A stretch of 64,000 nt of DNA from Tritrichomonas musculus (Eukaryota > Parabasalia > Tritrichomonadida > Tritrichomonadidae), in NCBI GenBank assembly GCA_039105265.1, contig JAPFFF010000035.1, forward strand, positions 434,001-498,000, read 5' to 3'. Within the stretch, counting starts at the first letter, position 1. The number at the start of each line of letters is the position of its first letter. A program made the translations under genes and the position numbers. Below the pieces are notes generated by a model. It had not been told where the DNA came from. It saw nothing but the letters and a program-made list of their open reading frames with translations, and made no database searches. This document shows, one piece after another, positions 11,559-22,044 of the stretch.

Positions 11559-12821
11559 TTTCAAAAATTAAAATAAATTCAATGGTACTGGTACATCTTT
11601 CTATATATAAAAAGAATATCAAATTCCTTCGGTGATAAAAAAGATAATTTTATATAAATATGTATAAATTAATATAATTCATGAAAACAAATAATGAGCC
11701 CAAAAAAGTCTCAGATTTTAATATTCGTTTTCTTTAGATTTTATAAAATCTAATTTGAGGGAAATCCGTTGTTGTATAATTTAAAATTGAGGAGTTTATT
11801 TTGATATTCAGTGTGCATAGAATACTTCAAATATATATATATATTTATATAATTAATATATTAATTATTATTATTATTTATCTTATCTTATATATATATA
11901 TCAATATCAAAATATTAATTATATCTAAAATATAAAATTATCTTTTATTTATCAAGATAGATTTTTGAAGGAATTTGTATATCATTTAATTCCAAAATAA
12001 CCAAAATAACCAAAATAATTGCCTCAAAATAGCCAATACAAAAACCAAAATAATTGTAAGATTTTGAATAGAAAAATTTTTTTATTATTGTAAAATATTT
12101 GGAAAAAAATTTCTGATCGATATGAATTCAGGTTATTAATGAACAAATTTGGTGCAAAATTTTACACTTCACATTATCACTTCACATTGTCCGCACTTCT
12201 TTGGCCAAAATTATTTCAATTCTAATTGTAAAACAATTCAGATGATAATTTGTTTATATATATATATATATATAAATAAATATAAATATATAATAATTAT
12301 TATATTGGAAAATCATTTTATCACAACTTTTTGTGCATTCAAAAATTTTATCTTTATTTCAAATATAAAATCCTTATATCTTTTCAATTAAATTAAAATA
12401 TATTTTCATATACATTAAATAAATAATAAAAAATTAATTATCATTAATATTATAAGTAATAATCAAAATACATTTTGTTGAAAAAGATATATTAGTAATT
12501 TTTTATTTAACTTACTTTCAAAGCGAAAATTTTGATTTAAAAACCATTTTCAATTTATATTCGGTTTAGAAAAATTTATAAATACTTTTATTCTATTAAA
12601 AAATGAATATATAAATATATTATATTATATTTAATATTTATATAATATACAAAAACAAAAATATTAATTATATAAAATATTATAAATTATAAACAAAAAT
12701 AAAGCTGTTTTAAAATTTATATAAATAGAACATTAAGAATCCTAGTTTATTCAATAATTTAAAAAGTTTATATAATTTCTATCTCAAAATCGAAATTTTT
12801 ATTGGTCCAAAATAGTTGATC
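11559..12821. other. AT-rich spacer upstream of the surface-protein gene
   Basis: The region contains TA microsatellites near 11830-11900 and 12260, and three CCAAAATAA-type words near 11995-12020. No gene is supported; the short frame at 12149-12391 is low-complexity. Confidence 0.55.
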
Positions 12822-12826
12822 TCACA
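12822..12826 (+). promoter_or_regulatory. Inr-like initiator TCACA next to the start codon
   Basis: TCACA directly precedes the ATG at 12827 and matches the trichomonad Inr consensus TCA(C/T)(A/T). Initiation at the A at 12824 would leave a 3-nt leader, short even for this group. It supports the chosen start codon. Confidence 0.55.
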
Positions 12827-15800
12827 ATGATTTTTTCCTTCTTTTTTGTTATTTCGCAAAGAATTATAGATACATGTTCTAAACCAAATTCATTTGTAAC
12901 AATTACTGATAGTAATTATTCTTCAGTTATCAATAAAAATTCTCCTGTTTTTTTAAGGTTTGTAACTTCATCCTGCCTTTATTCTGGAGCAACGGATTAT
13001 TATTGGGAAGAAGCTTCAACTTTCTATCCTAACATAAAGTTTGTAACAGCAGAATGCATTTTTGCCGCACCCAAATTTTGCAAAAAATATGAAAGCGAGA
13101 TGAGATCCTATCCATATTTTAGGCTTTCAGATGCATCTAATACAAAAGTAGCTTCATTTCACAATCAAAATTCTTTGTCAACTTCATCAAGTTATTATAT
13201 CAACGTTATTTCACAATATTTAAAAATGTATCCATTCGATACATCAGTAATTGAAGATTTAATGCCAGAAAATACGAACAGATTTTATAAATCATATAAA
13301 TATCCAATATTTTTACTTTATGATTCAACTTGCCAAGAAGATAATACTTTCATTGAACAATGGATAAACGGAGCTGTTGCTAATTACAGTACTTTTTCGG
13401 ACTATGGTTTTGGGAAACTTGACTGTTCAAAGTATCCCGATGAATGTGAAAAATGGGGAGGACAATATCCTGCTGCAAATGTTTTTTCGAGGTCAAAAGG
13501 AATCAGTTCCAAAATTGATAGTTTTGCAAACTTTTATGAGAACATTCAATCTGTTATTAAATTTTTAGACCAAAGTAATATTGCTGCACCTACTCCAATT
13601 CCTTACTCATCACCAGTTCCAGATCCTGGACCAGATATTAGTAGCTATACCATTGTTACCGAAAAAAAATTAGAAGATAGAGATATAGCAACTATCAGTA
13701 AAAGATATTATGAAGTGACAACAAAGACTTACGATACCGAAGCAACAAATTCTCCTGAAGCGTACAAATGCCATGAGGTTGTTCTTAATGAAAGTGTTTA
13801 CTCCGATGTTATTCGCTTACTTAATTTCTATCGTGAATTGGCTGGAGTTCCAAATACAATAAATGATGAAAGTTTAAATCGTCCTTGCATGCTAGCAGCC
13901 TTAGCTTGTTCCTACAATCAAGAAATACAACATGTTATTCCATCAAAATGGAAATCCTGTGGAGGTGCTTATTCTAATAACATTGCCACCATTAAAGATA
14001 CATTAGCTAAATCTAATTTAGCTCTCTGGACTACACCTTATTCAGTCCTTAGCATGGTTAGTGCATTAATGCAGGACACAGGTGAATCAAACGAAGGAGA
14101 AGTTGGTCATAGAAGATGGTTTTTGTACCCTTACCTCGAAACAGTTGGTATTGGCTATTATCCATACTCTAAAAGTCTGTATTCGGGATCTTTATATGTT
14201 GAACGTCCTTCGATTACTGTTATTAGTGTCGCTCATAATCCAGCAAAGGCGGGGTATTTATATCCGGGTGTTAAGTTTGTCGCATGGCCGCCTCCAGGTC
14301 CATTCCCAATTCATCAAATTGTAGCTTCATGGTCACTTACCTACAAAACTTTCCAAGATCCATCAGTGACTCTGGATGATATTGTTATTAAGTTGACTCG
14401 AGATGATGGAACTGTTTTGGAGTGTGAAAGAGTTGATTTAATCAAAGACGATAAACCTGCAGATTGTTTGGCTGGATGTTTAATATTCCAACTTAAGTAT
14501 GGTTCTTACAAGCTCATAACGGCTCCACATGAAGTTCGAGTGCAGGTTTATATAAATAAAGGGTCAATCAAAGAAATTGTTGATTACACAGTTAAATTCT
14601 TTGATAATTTAATTGAACAAAAAGCATGCTTCTATAATACAGATAAAAACAAATGTCCAACAAATATTGAAGAAGAGTACAAATTTGGACCGAATGAATA
14701 CAACAATTTCCGTCCTCAAGGCGTTAATAGAGCTATTATTTACGTTGTTGAGGATATTAAACTCACACAAGAATTGAATCTAGATTTTTGTGCCACCATT
14801 ATGCTCAAAAGTGGAAGGGTACAAGGCACTGTTAATATTGGTACAAGTACACAGCTTGACTTTGATGATCCTAGCCTTACTGACGTTAATATAAATGCTG
14901 ATCCATCCTCAAGCCTTGTTTCTGGTGTTCTTTCTACTTCAATTAGCCCAAAGTCAACAACAATTAAATTGATCAAACCTCCTAAAACTGTTTCTGGATT
15001 TGTTTCAACACGTGCTTTGGTTTTCTTTGGAATGAAATACTTATACATTAATTATCAAAGAGAAGTATTCTCTGGTGATTATGTTAATATGCTCTTTGGT
15101 GATTACAGCTATCTATACAACATTGTCTTTAATGATAATAATGAAGCTTATTTAACTTCATCTACTATTTTAAGTACAGAATACCTTTGTCAAGGTGGAA
15201 ATCAATATAATTTAAAAGAATGCCATAGCTTTGACAATTTTTATGAAACTCGTAATCTAAAAACAGGGAAGAAGCAACTTAAGGTATATGCGAAACAGCC
15301 GCTTCAATTGTATCCAACGAGTTTCGTAAATAATCCACAATTAATCTATGCTATATTTAATAATGCTCAAACGACATTCGAATATTCACCAACCTTAGAA
15401 AAAAAGGTGAAATCAATATATATTACTCCCATGAGTACAAGGAATAATTTAAATTTAATATTCAAGGTTTCTGACAAATGCGCGCTTCCATATTACAACC
15501 AAGAAATTTATCCACTTATGTTTCCATTCCAGAATTTATATTTGGTAAGGTTTTTAAGTAATGCTAATTTATATAAGATTCCTGATTTAGTTGGAGATGA
15601 TAAAGCTAAAAATCTTGTTGGAGCTAACGAAACTGAAGTTTATAATGAAACAAATGAATTATTTACCAACGAAGATGGAACTTTTGTTTATACAAAAGAA
15701 TTATCCCAAAATCCTTTATTTATTACAAATAGAGCCCATTCAACCTACACATTTACAACAACTAATTCTAATGTAAGCATTCGTATACAGCCATCACCAA

Positions 15801-17140
15801 ACACTATTGCTGCTCCAATTGAGTTTTATTTCCCGGAAAATACAATAAATTACAAATCTATTTTCATCATGAACTACCGAAGTGTAACAATAAAGGCTGA
15901 GGGATCAATGTTTTCAAAGATCAGATTATTAAATGTTTCTCAAGTTCGATTTGTTGATGCAAATGGACATGATATCACCGGAATTCAAACAGACGTTATT
16001 GGTAGTGAAAGAATTGATTTGGCATCAAGTGCTTTATATGATACTTTAGCATTTAGAACAAGTAGCATTGTTAACCTTACTGGATGCAAATGCACCAATG
16101 CATTTGTTTACGATTCAGATCCAGTAATTCACAATTTAGATATTACAAATCTTGAAGTAGTAAATGGAAATCCTTCATTTGTTAATTGCAAAGTTCATGG
16201 TGAAGTTACAGTTAAAATTACTGAAGAATGCACATCTTCTATTCAAATAGATGGTCAAACTGATTTTAAACCAAAGTCGTTAAAAATTTTAATTCCAAGT
16301 ACGTCAAGTTCTAAGAAGCTCATGGATCTTAACTTTAATATAGCTCAATTATTAGTTGGTTTGAATTCAGATCAATTAAATAATGTACTTTCAGCGACTG
16401 CCATTTGCGATGAGTCAGGTAATGAATTAAATTCATATAAAATTGTTCCATCTCTAGATAAAAAAGGAGTTTTTATTGCTGAATCAGGTTTTAATGAAAA
16501 TGATGCACCAAGCACAGTTAACACTGACTCATTTTTAATTGATTATGTAACAGATTTATCAAGCCAATATGCAATTAATCCTCCTCCACCAAATACATCA
16601 TTTACCGACTCTATTTCTGATCCTTTATGGGAAGATTATCCGCAGTTTGAAGATGATACACAGAATAGCGAAGAGATTTCACCATCTATTGAATATACAA
16701 GTATAGAAATAGTAGATACTGAAACAGTCACTCAAAAGATAGAAGAAAGTAGTAATAAAGAAGAAGTAGTTGATAGTCAAACTGAAGAAGAAGTAGTTGA
16801 TAGTCAAACTGAAGAAGAAGTAGTTGATAGTCAAACTGAAAAAGTAGTAGTTACTAGTCAAACTGAAGAAGATAATAAAAATGATGGAAATAATGGAAAT
16901 AGCGATGGTGGTAAAAAGAAAGGATTATCTGCAGGAGGAATTACTGGAATTGTTATTGGAATAGTAATTGTAGTTATTGGTTCATTGGCAGCAGCAATAC
17001 TAATCCTTCGAAGAAAGAAGAAATATGAAAATTCCACTGATAATGTTCCAGACAATCAAGAAGATAAAGATGAAAAAATTGCAAATGATGAAAATGATAT
17101 TGATAAAAATGAACAGATTAATAATAGTGACCCTATCTAA
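12827..17140 (+). CDS. Large membrane-anchored surface protein with thioredoxin-like and CAP domains
   Basis: The 1437-residue product starts with a hydrophobic signal peptide (residues 1-16). Two thioredoxin-like segments follow (about 22-125 and 150-235); the first has a lone Cys (SSCLY) instead of CXXC, so redox activity is doubtful. After a Pro-rich linker comes a CAP/SCP domain (about 315-455) with the hallmark GHRRWFLYP at 427-435. A long middle part is unassigned. The C-terminus has three tandem EEVVDSQTE repeats and a fourth degenerate one, a Lys-rich stalk, one transmembrane helix (about 1371-1393) and a short acidic tail after RRKKK. This is a type I surface protein layout. CAP proteins are an expanded secreted or surface family in trichomonads. 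A 13-bp CCCTATCTAAATA at the stop (17131) recurs 60 bp downstream (17191). It is intact and the only clear host gene here. Confidence 0.85.
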   Translation: MIFSFFFVISQRIIDTCSKPNSFVTITDSNYSSVINKNSPVFLRFVTSSCLYSGATDYYWEEASTFYPNIKFVTAECIFAAPKFCKKYESEMRSYPYFRLSDASNTKVASFHNQNSLSTSSSYYINVISQYLKMYPFDTSVIEDLMPENTNRFYKSYKYPIFLLYDSTCQEDNTFIEQWINGAVANYSTFSDYGFGKLDCSKYPDECEKWGGQYPAANVFSRSKGISSKIDSFANFYENIQSVIKFLDQSNIAAPTPIPYSSPVPDPGPDISSYTIVTEKKLEDRDIATISKRYYEVTTKTYDTEATNSPEAYKCHEVVLNESVYSDVIRLLNFYRELAGVPNTINDESLNRPCMLAALACSYNQEIQHVIPSKWKSCGGAYSNNIATIKDTLAKSNLALWTTPYSVLSMVSALMQDTGESNEGEVGHRRWFLYPYLETVGIGYYPYSKSLYSGSLYVERPSITVISVAHNPAKAGYLYPGVKFVAWPPPGPFPIHQIVASWSLTYKTFQDPSVTLDDIVIKLTRDDGTVLECERVDLIKDDKPADCLAGCLIFQLKYGSYKLITAPHEVRVQVYINKGSIKEIVDYTVKFFDNLIEQKACFYNTDKNKCPTNIEEEYKFGPNEYNNFRPQGVNRAIIYVVEDIKLTQELNLDFCATIMLKSGRVQGTVNIGTSTQLDFDDPSLTDVNINADPSSSLVSGVLSTSISPKSTTIKLIKPPKTVSGFVSTRALVFFGMKYLYINYQREVFSGDYVNMLFGDYSYLYNIVFNDNNEAYLTSSTILSTEYLCQGGNQYNLKECHSFDNFYETRNLKTGKKQLKVYAKQPLQLYPTSFVNNPQLIYAIFNNAQTTFEYSPTLEKKVKSIYITPMSTRNNLNLIFKVSDKCALPYYNQEIYPLMFPFQNLYLVRFLSNANLYKIPDLVGDDKAKNLVGANETEVYNETNELFTNEDGTFVYTKELSQNPLFITNRAHSTYTFTTTNSNVSIRIQPSPNTIAAPIEFYFPENTINYKSIFIMNYRSVTIKAEGSMFSKIRLLNVSQVRFVDANGHDITGIQTDVIGSERIDLASSALYDTLAFRTSSIVNLTGCKCTNAFVYDSDPVIHNLDITNLEVVNGNPSFVNCKVHGEVTVKITEECTSSIQIDGQTDFKPKSLKILIPSTSSSKKLMDLNFNIAQLLVGLNSDQLNNVLSATAICDESGNELNSYKIVPSLDKKGVFIAESGFNENDAPSTVNTDSFLIDYVTDLSSQYAINPPPPNTSFTDSISDPLWEDYPQFEDDTQNSEEISPSIEYTSIEIVDTETVTQKIEESSNKEEVVDSQTEEEVVDSQTEEEVVDSQTEKVVVTSQTEEDNKNDGNNGNSDGGKKKGLSAGGITGIVIGIVIVVIGSLAAAILILRRKKKYENSTDNVPDNQEDKDEKIANDENDIDKNEQINNSDPI

Positions 17141-17353
17141 ATAATAATCATTTGAAAATGAATGGTTTTTATAGGTTTTTAAATAATAAACCCTATCTAA
17201 ATAAAAGTTCATTTTTCTGAAATTTTATTTTTTCCTAAATTTGGTGTTTTTTCAGAAAATCATTTTTTTCCTAAAAATGGATTTTTTAATTTTTTTTAAT
17301 ATCCACCATTCCAAATACATGCGATAACTGGTCATTATACATGGTGTGCTCAT

Positions 17354-17386
<33 letters not shown>

Positions 17387-17830
17387 TTTTTTTAACACCT
17401 ATCTTTTACTGGAAATTCGATGAATGAAATTCCTTATGATGAATCATTCATAATCGATTAGTCATTTAATGTTAGTTATAAAACGTCCAAATTCAAACAA
17501 ACCTATTTTATTTTTTTATTATTTTTGTGTGAAAAAGTGCAAATGTATGATATTTATTTGTTTAAATGAGTTTTATATAAAAGAACCATCAAGGTGAAGT
17601 TATCTCTGGTTGCATGAAATCCTAGGTTCGATTCCCATAAGATAATGTTTTTTGGTTTTATTCTACATATTGATTGTCTTTAATGTTGACGGACGTAAAA
17701 GAAAAATCCAGTTAATCAAATCGCTCTAATCATGATTTATAATATGCTTTTTTTTAATCAAATCACATTAAGTCAATGAATGTTATTCATTATAGAGGTT
17801 TTCCAGCTTGAATGGTGGATATTAAATATA
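17141..17830. repeat. Intergenic segment with an A30 tract and an inverted repeat
   Basis: There is a run of 30 A at 17355-17384. TTTAATATCCACCATTC at 17295-17311 recurs as its exact complement at 17810-17826, four bases before the mariner insertion. The 530-bp interval may be a small non-autonomous element. It also holds the RNA polymerase III-like unit listed separately. No protein gene is present. Confidence 0.5.
17600..17653 (+). ncRNA. tRNA-derived unit with perfect B box and T6 run
   Basis: GGTTCGATTCC at 17625-17635 is a perfect internal B box. TTATCT at 17600-17605 can pair with AGATAA at 17640-17645, and TTTTTT follows at 17648-17653. The unit is much too short for a tRNA, and its T-stem pairs poorly. 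It may be a tRNA-derived fragment or SINE-like head rather than an expressed gene. Confidence 0.25.
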
Positions 17831-17832
17831 TA

Positions 17833-19135
17833 CAGGTCGTCCAGAAACCTAGTTAGCATTGAAAGACCAAATGAAAGAAATCAAAAATTAAATTAAATAT
17901 TTAAGTATGTTTATTCAATGTATTCTCCTTTTACTTTAATAACTTCTTCGAGGCGAATCAGCCATTCAGTGAAAACCTTTTCAAGTACGCTCTTTGGAAT
18001 TTCCGATATTTGTTCCTCAATCCATGAAATCAGATCTTCTTTTGTTGCAAATGTTTTTTCCAATGATCTTGCTTTTTAAATATTTATCATTGTTTTCTCT
18101 CAATTTTGATGTTACTGGCGAATAAGGGGGATGCCTTGGCATATATAACCCATGAGATGAGATGTAACTTTGAGTCATTTTTGATTTATGGACAGGACAA
18201 TTGTCCATATGAATTATGAACCTTTGTTTTTGTCTTTTTGATTTTGCAACAATATCACTATTTGCAATTGGTTCAAGAACATGTTCTATAAAGTATTGCG
18301 AATTAAATGTATCATTCGAATCGCATGCATCAATTAACTGGAGACCATCGGGGTTCCAAAAAATAGTAACCATAATTTTTGGTTCACCTTGAGCAATTCT
18401 AGCCTTTGATGGTGGTTGCTCTCCTTCTGGTAGCCACATTATTCCACCTGGCGTGCGGTAAAAAAACCAGGATTCATCGCCTGTTAAAATAAAATGCCAT
18501 CCATTTCTTTTGGCCTTTTTTAAGATTTCAATTAAAGCTTTAGAATCATTCACTCTTGCCATTTTCTGAGAGAAATTTAAAACGTGCGGGATCCAGCGTA
18601 AATTGTATGGTTTATATCCTAATCTGACCGATAAAACGTAACGAACTGATGAAACCGAATACCCAATGCAGTGTGCTATTTGTCTGCAGCTTTTTGTTGG
18701 ATCATCATTAAGTTCCTTTAAAATAAAGTTATCAATACAATAATTGGGAGGTCTTCCTCCTTTATTTTTATCGGACTCAATAAAATCAATCCAGCTCTCT
18801 CTTCGAATGCGATAGGTGATGGTTGAATATGGTATTGCGTCATTTTCAAATATCTCTTTTAATATATCAAAGATTTGAACAGCTGAAAGACCGTCATCAT
18901 GATATTTTTTGACTAATGAGAGTTGCGTCATTAAAAAAAATAAAAAATTAAACGTATGAAATAATAAACGTCCATTTATCCTAATAAAAACTTGAAATAA
19001 CTCAATCATTTTTGAAATAAATCATTTCATTTTCTATCTATAAAGTATGTTTAATAAAACAATTTTAAAAACATTTCGTTTTAGTTTATTACACGATTGC
19101 ATCTTGCAATACTAACTAGGTTTCTGGACACCCTG
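17833..19135 (-). mobile_element. mariner transposon, decayed
   Basis: The ends CAGGTCGTCCAGAAACCTAG (from 17833) and, inverted, CAGGGTGTCCAGAAACCTAG (to 19135) are matching terminal repeats that extend about 28 bp. TA dinucleotides flank both sides (17831-17832 and 19136-19137), the usual Tc1/mariner target duplication. The total of 1303 bp is the normal mariner length. The transposase gene on the minus strand is frameshifted. Confidence 0.85.
17911..18931 (-). pseudogene. mariner transposase, frameshifted
   Basis: The start at 18931 (MTQLSLVKKY) follows the usual mariner N-terminus; the in-frame extension to 19009 is not family-like. Helix-turn-helix segments occupy about the first 110 residues. 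The first catalytic Asp is in LTGDESWFFY and the second in IHMDNCPVHKS, followed by HPPYSP. After that motif the open frame no longer follows the family, and the third catalytic Asp is not seen. A typical C-terminus (LISWIEEQ, then GEYIE and stop at 17911) is read in another frame from about 18060 onward. The open frame itself stops at 18017. It is a recently inactivated copy with one or two frameshifts, and the matching ends suggest it could still be moved by an active relative. Confidence 0.85.
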
Positions 19136-19208
19136 TATGTATATCATGATTAATAAAAAATTAGAATGTATGAATGCCCACCAAAAAGTAAGAAATGAAT
19201 CGAATTAG

Positions 19209-20071
19209 ATAAAAATAAAATATGAGCAGACAAATAAAAAGTTGGATCAAACAAAACAAGAATTAATCGAAACAAAAGAAGAACATGATGAATGTAAAAG
19301 AGAAAAGAAGCAGGCTAAAGAATCGATTAAAGTAAGAAAAAGTGACAATAAACAATACACACAATCTATTATCGTTGATGGTTGTGATGAATACAATGGA
19401 CTTGGCGAAAAACCGAACAATAAAGGTAAGAATGATACTTCAATCATCTCTTCTCCAGTGAAGTTGTCCTTCGATCTTTCTTCACTTCTATCTTACTCAG
19501 CTTATTATTATCACTCAGTGCATGTCACGAGTGAAGGTTCACTGAAGGGAATTGGCTACAATAGAGATGGCCGAATCAACGCCACTCTTCAGAAAACGTC
19601 CATCGAAGATCTCACCTCTGTTTCCGCATTTTCCTATAGATTTGTCACACTTTACATGTTTTCATAAACAGAGGTAAGATTTGTCACCTCACATGTGAGG
19701 CAACCCCGTTTTTCTTGACATCGAGTGTCGAATGCTGCGAGGACTCTGTTGTTGTTCTAAGCTCGAAAGATCGACTCTTCTTTTCAAATAGAAGTGGTAA
19801 GCTTGGCCATGGTGAAGGAACAAAATCAGTTTCGTCATTTAGAGAGATTTCGTCACTTTTTGAATACGAAATCAGGGCAGCTTACGCTGGAAATAGTGTT
19901 ATAACTACTATGGCCAACTACTCCTCAGCAGTGTCACATGCGAATATGCTTATTCACCCACCGAGACGACGATCACAAGCGGTGCCGCATTCTGCCTTAC
20001 TGTTTTCAGTTTTCATTGGGAGCCGTCCACCACGAAACACACCAAACACTCGAATCGATGATTACGAGTAA
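19209..20071 (+). pseudogene. RCC1-like repeat protein, truncated and frameshifted
   Basis: The first frame (to 19667) has no ATG; it opens after a stop at 19206 with a coiled-coil-like KLDQTKQELIETKEE. Two RCC1-type repeats follow, with signatures YNGLGEKPNN and HSVHVTSEGSLKGIGYN. A second frame from 19715, also without ATG, continues with similar material (VVVLSSKDRLFFSNRSGKLG). Between the two, a short AGATTTGTCAC segment is duplicated around 19639 and 19677. RCC1-like proteins with coiled-coil segments are a large family in trichomonads. The lack of a start codon and the frame change show this is a dead gene or gene fragment. Confidence 0.6.
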
Positions 20072-20612
20072 GAACGCCATCGATTAGTTCAAATAAAAAT
20101 CATATTTAAATATTATTATGATTTAAATCTGAATATTGAATTCTTCTATTTTTTCAAAAAACATCTAAATTATAACATATGTGAGTATATCAATAAAATT
20201 ATTTTATAAAAATCAAAAGATATGATGATTGAATTTAAAAGCAAATAAAGGGACGAAGATTTAACATATTAGGACTTTCTTTTTTATCACTCATACTCCA
20301 TAAAATTTACACGAAATTCATAAACGAAGCAATTTTATGGTCAGGATCCTTCTTCCAATCAAAAAATTTATTATCACGATCGTCCAATATTCCAAATAAT
20401 TAGTCGAATCTTTAAAATCTGTCAAAAAGTAGGATTATTGAAGATTCATGCAACAATTTTAATTGGATCAATCTTGATTAACAAAAAGATTACCATTATC
20501 TGAAATGAAATAATTAACTTCGAAAAATCATGATATCATTATTAATTATATATCCTTGATTTTTTTTTTTGAAAAGTTGTTATGAAATAATTTTTTTCTA
20601 AATAAATGTAAA
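20072..20612. other. Spacer with no recognised gene
   Basis: AT-rich intergenic DNA between the RCC1-like remnant and the tRNA-like gene. No frame, promoter or repeat stands out. Confidence 0.5.
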
Positions 20613-20687
20613 GGTTGCTTGACTGATTCGAACCCATTTGCCAGATTCAAAATCTGAGGTTCATGGGTTCGAATCCCATGGCAACCA
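20613..20687 (+). tRNA. tRNA-like gene with anticodon CAA (Leu) and abnormal D region
   Basis: A 7-bp acceptor stem pairs GGTTGCT with GGCAACC. The T-arm is perfect (ATGGG, TTCGAAT, CCCAT) and includes a B box. An anticodon arm with loop TTCAAAA gives anticodon CAA. TTTTTT follows at 20689-20694, as expected for an RNA polymerase III terminator. The ends resemble eukaryotic tRNA-Leu(CAA). However, the D region does not fold: GATTCGAACCCAT there is an exact inverted copy of the T-arm side. The variable region is only 5 nt, whereas Leu tRNAs have a long arm. It may be a pseudogene or an unusual tRNA-like RNA. Confidence 0.5.
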
Positions 20688-21429
20688 ATTTTTTGGATTT
20701 TTTGGTCATTTTTATCAATCAAAATAGAACATTTTCATTTGAAATAAATATAAGAAATGAATTCATCAATCAAACCTTTTTTTGATTATTTCACAAATTT
20801 ATCGAATTTGTAAATTTCTTCTCGTAATATTTGAATTATTTCTAGATATTCTGTTTGGGAACCAGATTCATTGAAAAAATAAGCACGAAGCTTATTGTTA
20901 TTGGATTTTATTTCTTTATTAAATGATTGAACTTCCATTCAAAAAAAAAAAAAAAAATACGTTAAATAAATGGTTAACAAAAAAAATTCATCTTTGTTAA
21001 CAAAGTTCAAGTGGAAAGCTTCCTAATCTTACAAAACCAAAATTTACTACAAATAGAAGATAATAACTTCAATTCATAAAAAAATTGCCATTACTAGATA
21101 AATCTAACGTCAACAGTGAAGATGAAGATATGATTTCTTTCAAAGGAACTAATAATACTCCACAATATTTATATGCGAACTTATACAGATTTTCTGATAT
21201 GAATGTCTTAAGTGATGAAAATTATTTTAAAAATAGTTCAAATAATTATTTTTATAATTATTTTATTTATTATTGTTAAATTATAAAAATGATTTTGTTA
21301 GTGCTTCAACTACCTTATATTAAACATCTAACTAACTCTTTTTTTGAAAAAGTTTATTGGAGTTAAATATTGAAACGAAATTCCCCCATTTTTGAAAAAA
21401 ATTCCATTTTTTTTCACTTCATTATTGGT
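20688..21429. other. AT-rich spacer before the ankyrin-type remnant
   Basis: An open frame at 21085-21279 begins with TTG and has no recognisable domain; I do not support it as a gene. Otherwise I see A-runs near 20941 and nothing more. Confidence 0.45.
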
Positions 21430-21515
21430 ATGAATAATAATTATGGAAAAACAATTCTCCATTCAGCTGCAAGAAGTAACAAAATTGATGTTGTTAAATC
21501 AAATTCTACTTTATT
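21430..21515 (+). pseudogene. 5' end of an ankyrin-type host gene, cut by element B
   Basis: The ATG at 21430 has an Inr-like TCATTA 11 nt upstream at 21419-21424. The start codon is followed by YGKTILHSAARSNKIDVVK, which matches the ankyrin consensus GxTxLHxAA followed by a second helix. The coding sequence runs into the terminal repeat of element B at 21516. Host DNA resumes at 63939, where I could not recognise ankyrin repeats in the 62 bases left in the window. It may have been a gene or already a fragment when hit. Confidence 0.4.
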
Positions 21516-21818
21516 AGTAGTGTAGGGGAGATGCGTCTGACCCCCAGATACGAAAATGGTCGAAAATGGCCCTTAAATGGGTAGTTACGAGCATGGAAAC
21601 GCGTTTTCGAAAAGTCCCCAAAAGAGCCCCAAATGGGCCTTAAATGGGCTGTTTTCAGCACTCCGACGAGTTATGCCTATCGGAAATTCCTTGACGTGAC
21701 ATGTCCATCATGTATTTCTCGCGTGAATCGCACACTCGGAGGGTCTAGTTACGGTGCTCGAAATGGACGACCCCCAGATACGAATTTAGTCGAAAATGGC
21801 CCTTAAATGGGTAGTTAC
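21516..21818 (+). repeat. Left terminal inverted repeat of element B
   Basis: It matches 63636-63938 in inverted orientation. It is GC-richer than the element's interior and contains internal direct repeats about 230 bp apart, each with CCCCCAGATA and CCCTTAAATGGGTAGTTAC; a third CCCCCAGATA copy lies just inside at about 21908. Confidence 0.9.
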
Positions 21819-22044
21819 TAAGATATCCTCGTTTGTGACCGTTTCGTGACGATTTTCGTGGTGGTTATGCCCGGTAAAGAGTCTCGTGAGTGAGTGAAAT
21901 GGACGACCCCCAGATATTGTTTATACCTCATGAGTAGTATACGTTAGGCTGTGCGCCCTTAACGGTCGCCCAGACCTAACTGCGCCGATGATTTCACTGG
22001 GGGATAGTTATAAGCAAAAAAAATATATGATAGATAGTTTATTC
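21819..22044. other. GC-richer subterminal segment of element B
   Basis: Non-coding sequence between the terminal repeat and the end of the fibre-like gene. It shares the TIR's base composition rather than that of the gene-bearing interior. No gene is seen. Confidence 0.5.

Noticed and set aside
21085-21279. 64-codon frame before the ankyrin-type fragment
   Set aside because: It starts with TTG, has low-complexity Asn/Tyr ending and no domain.
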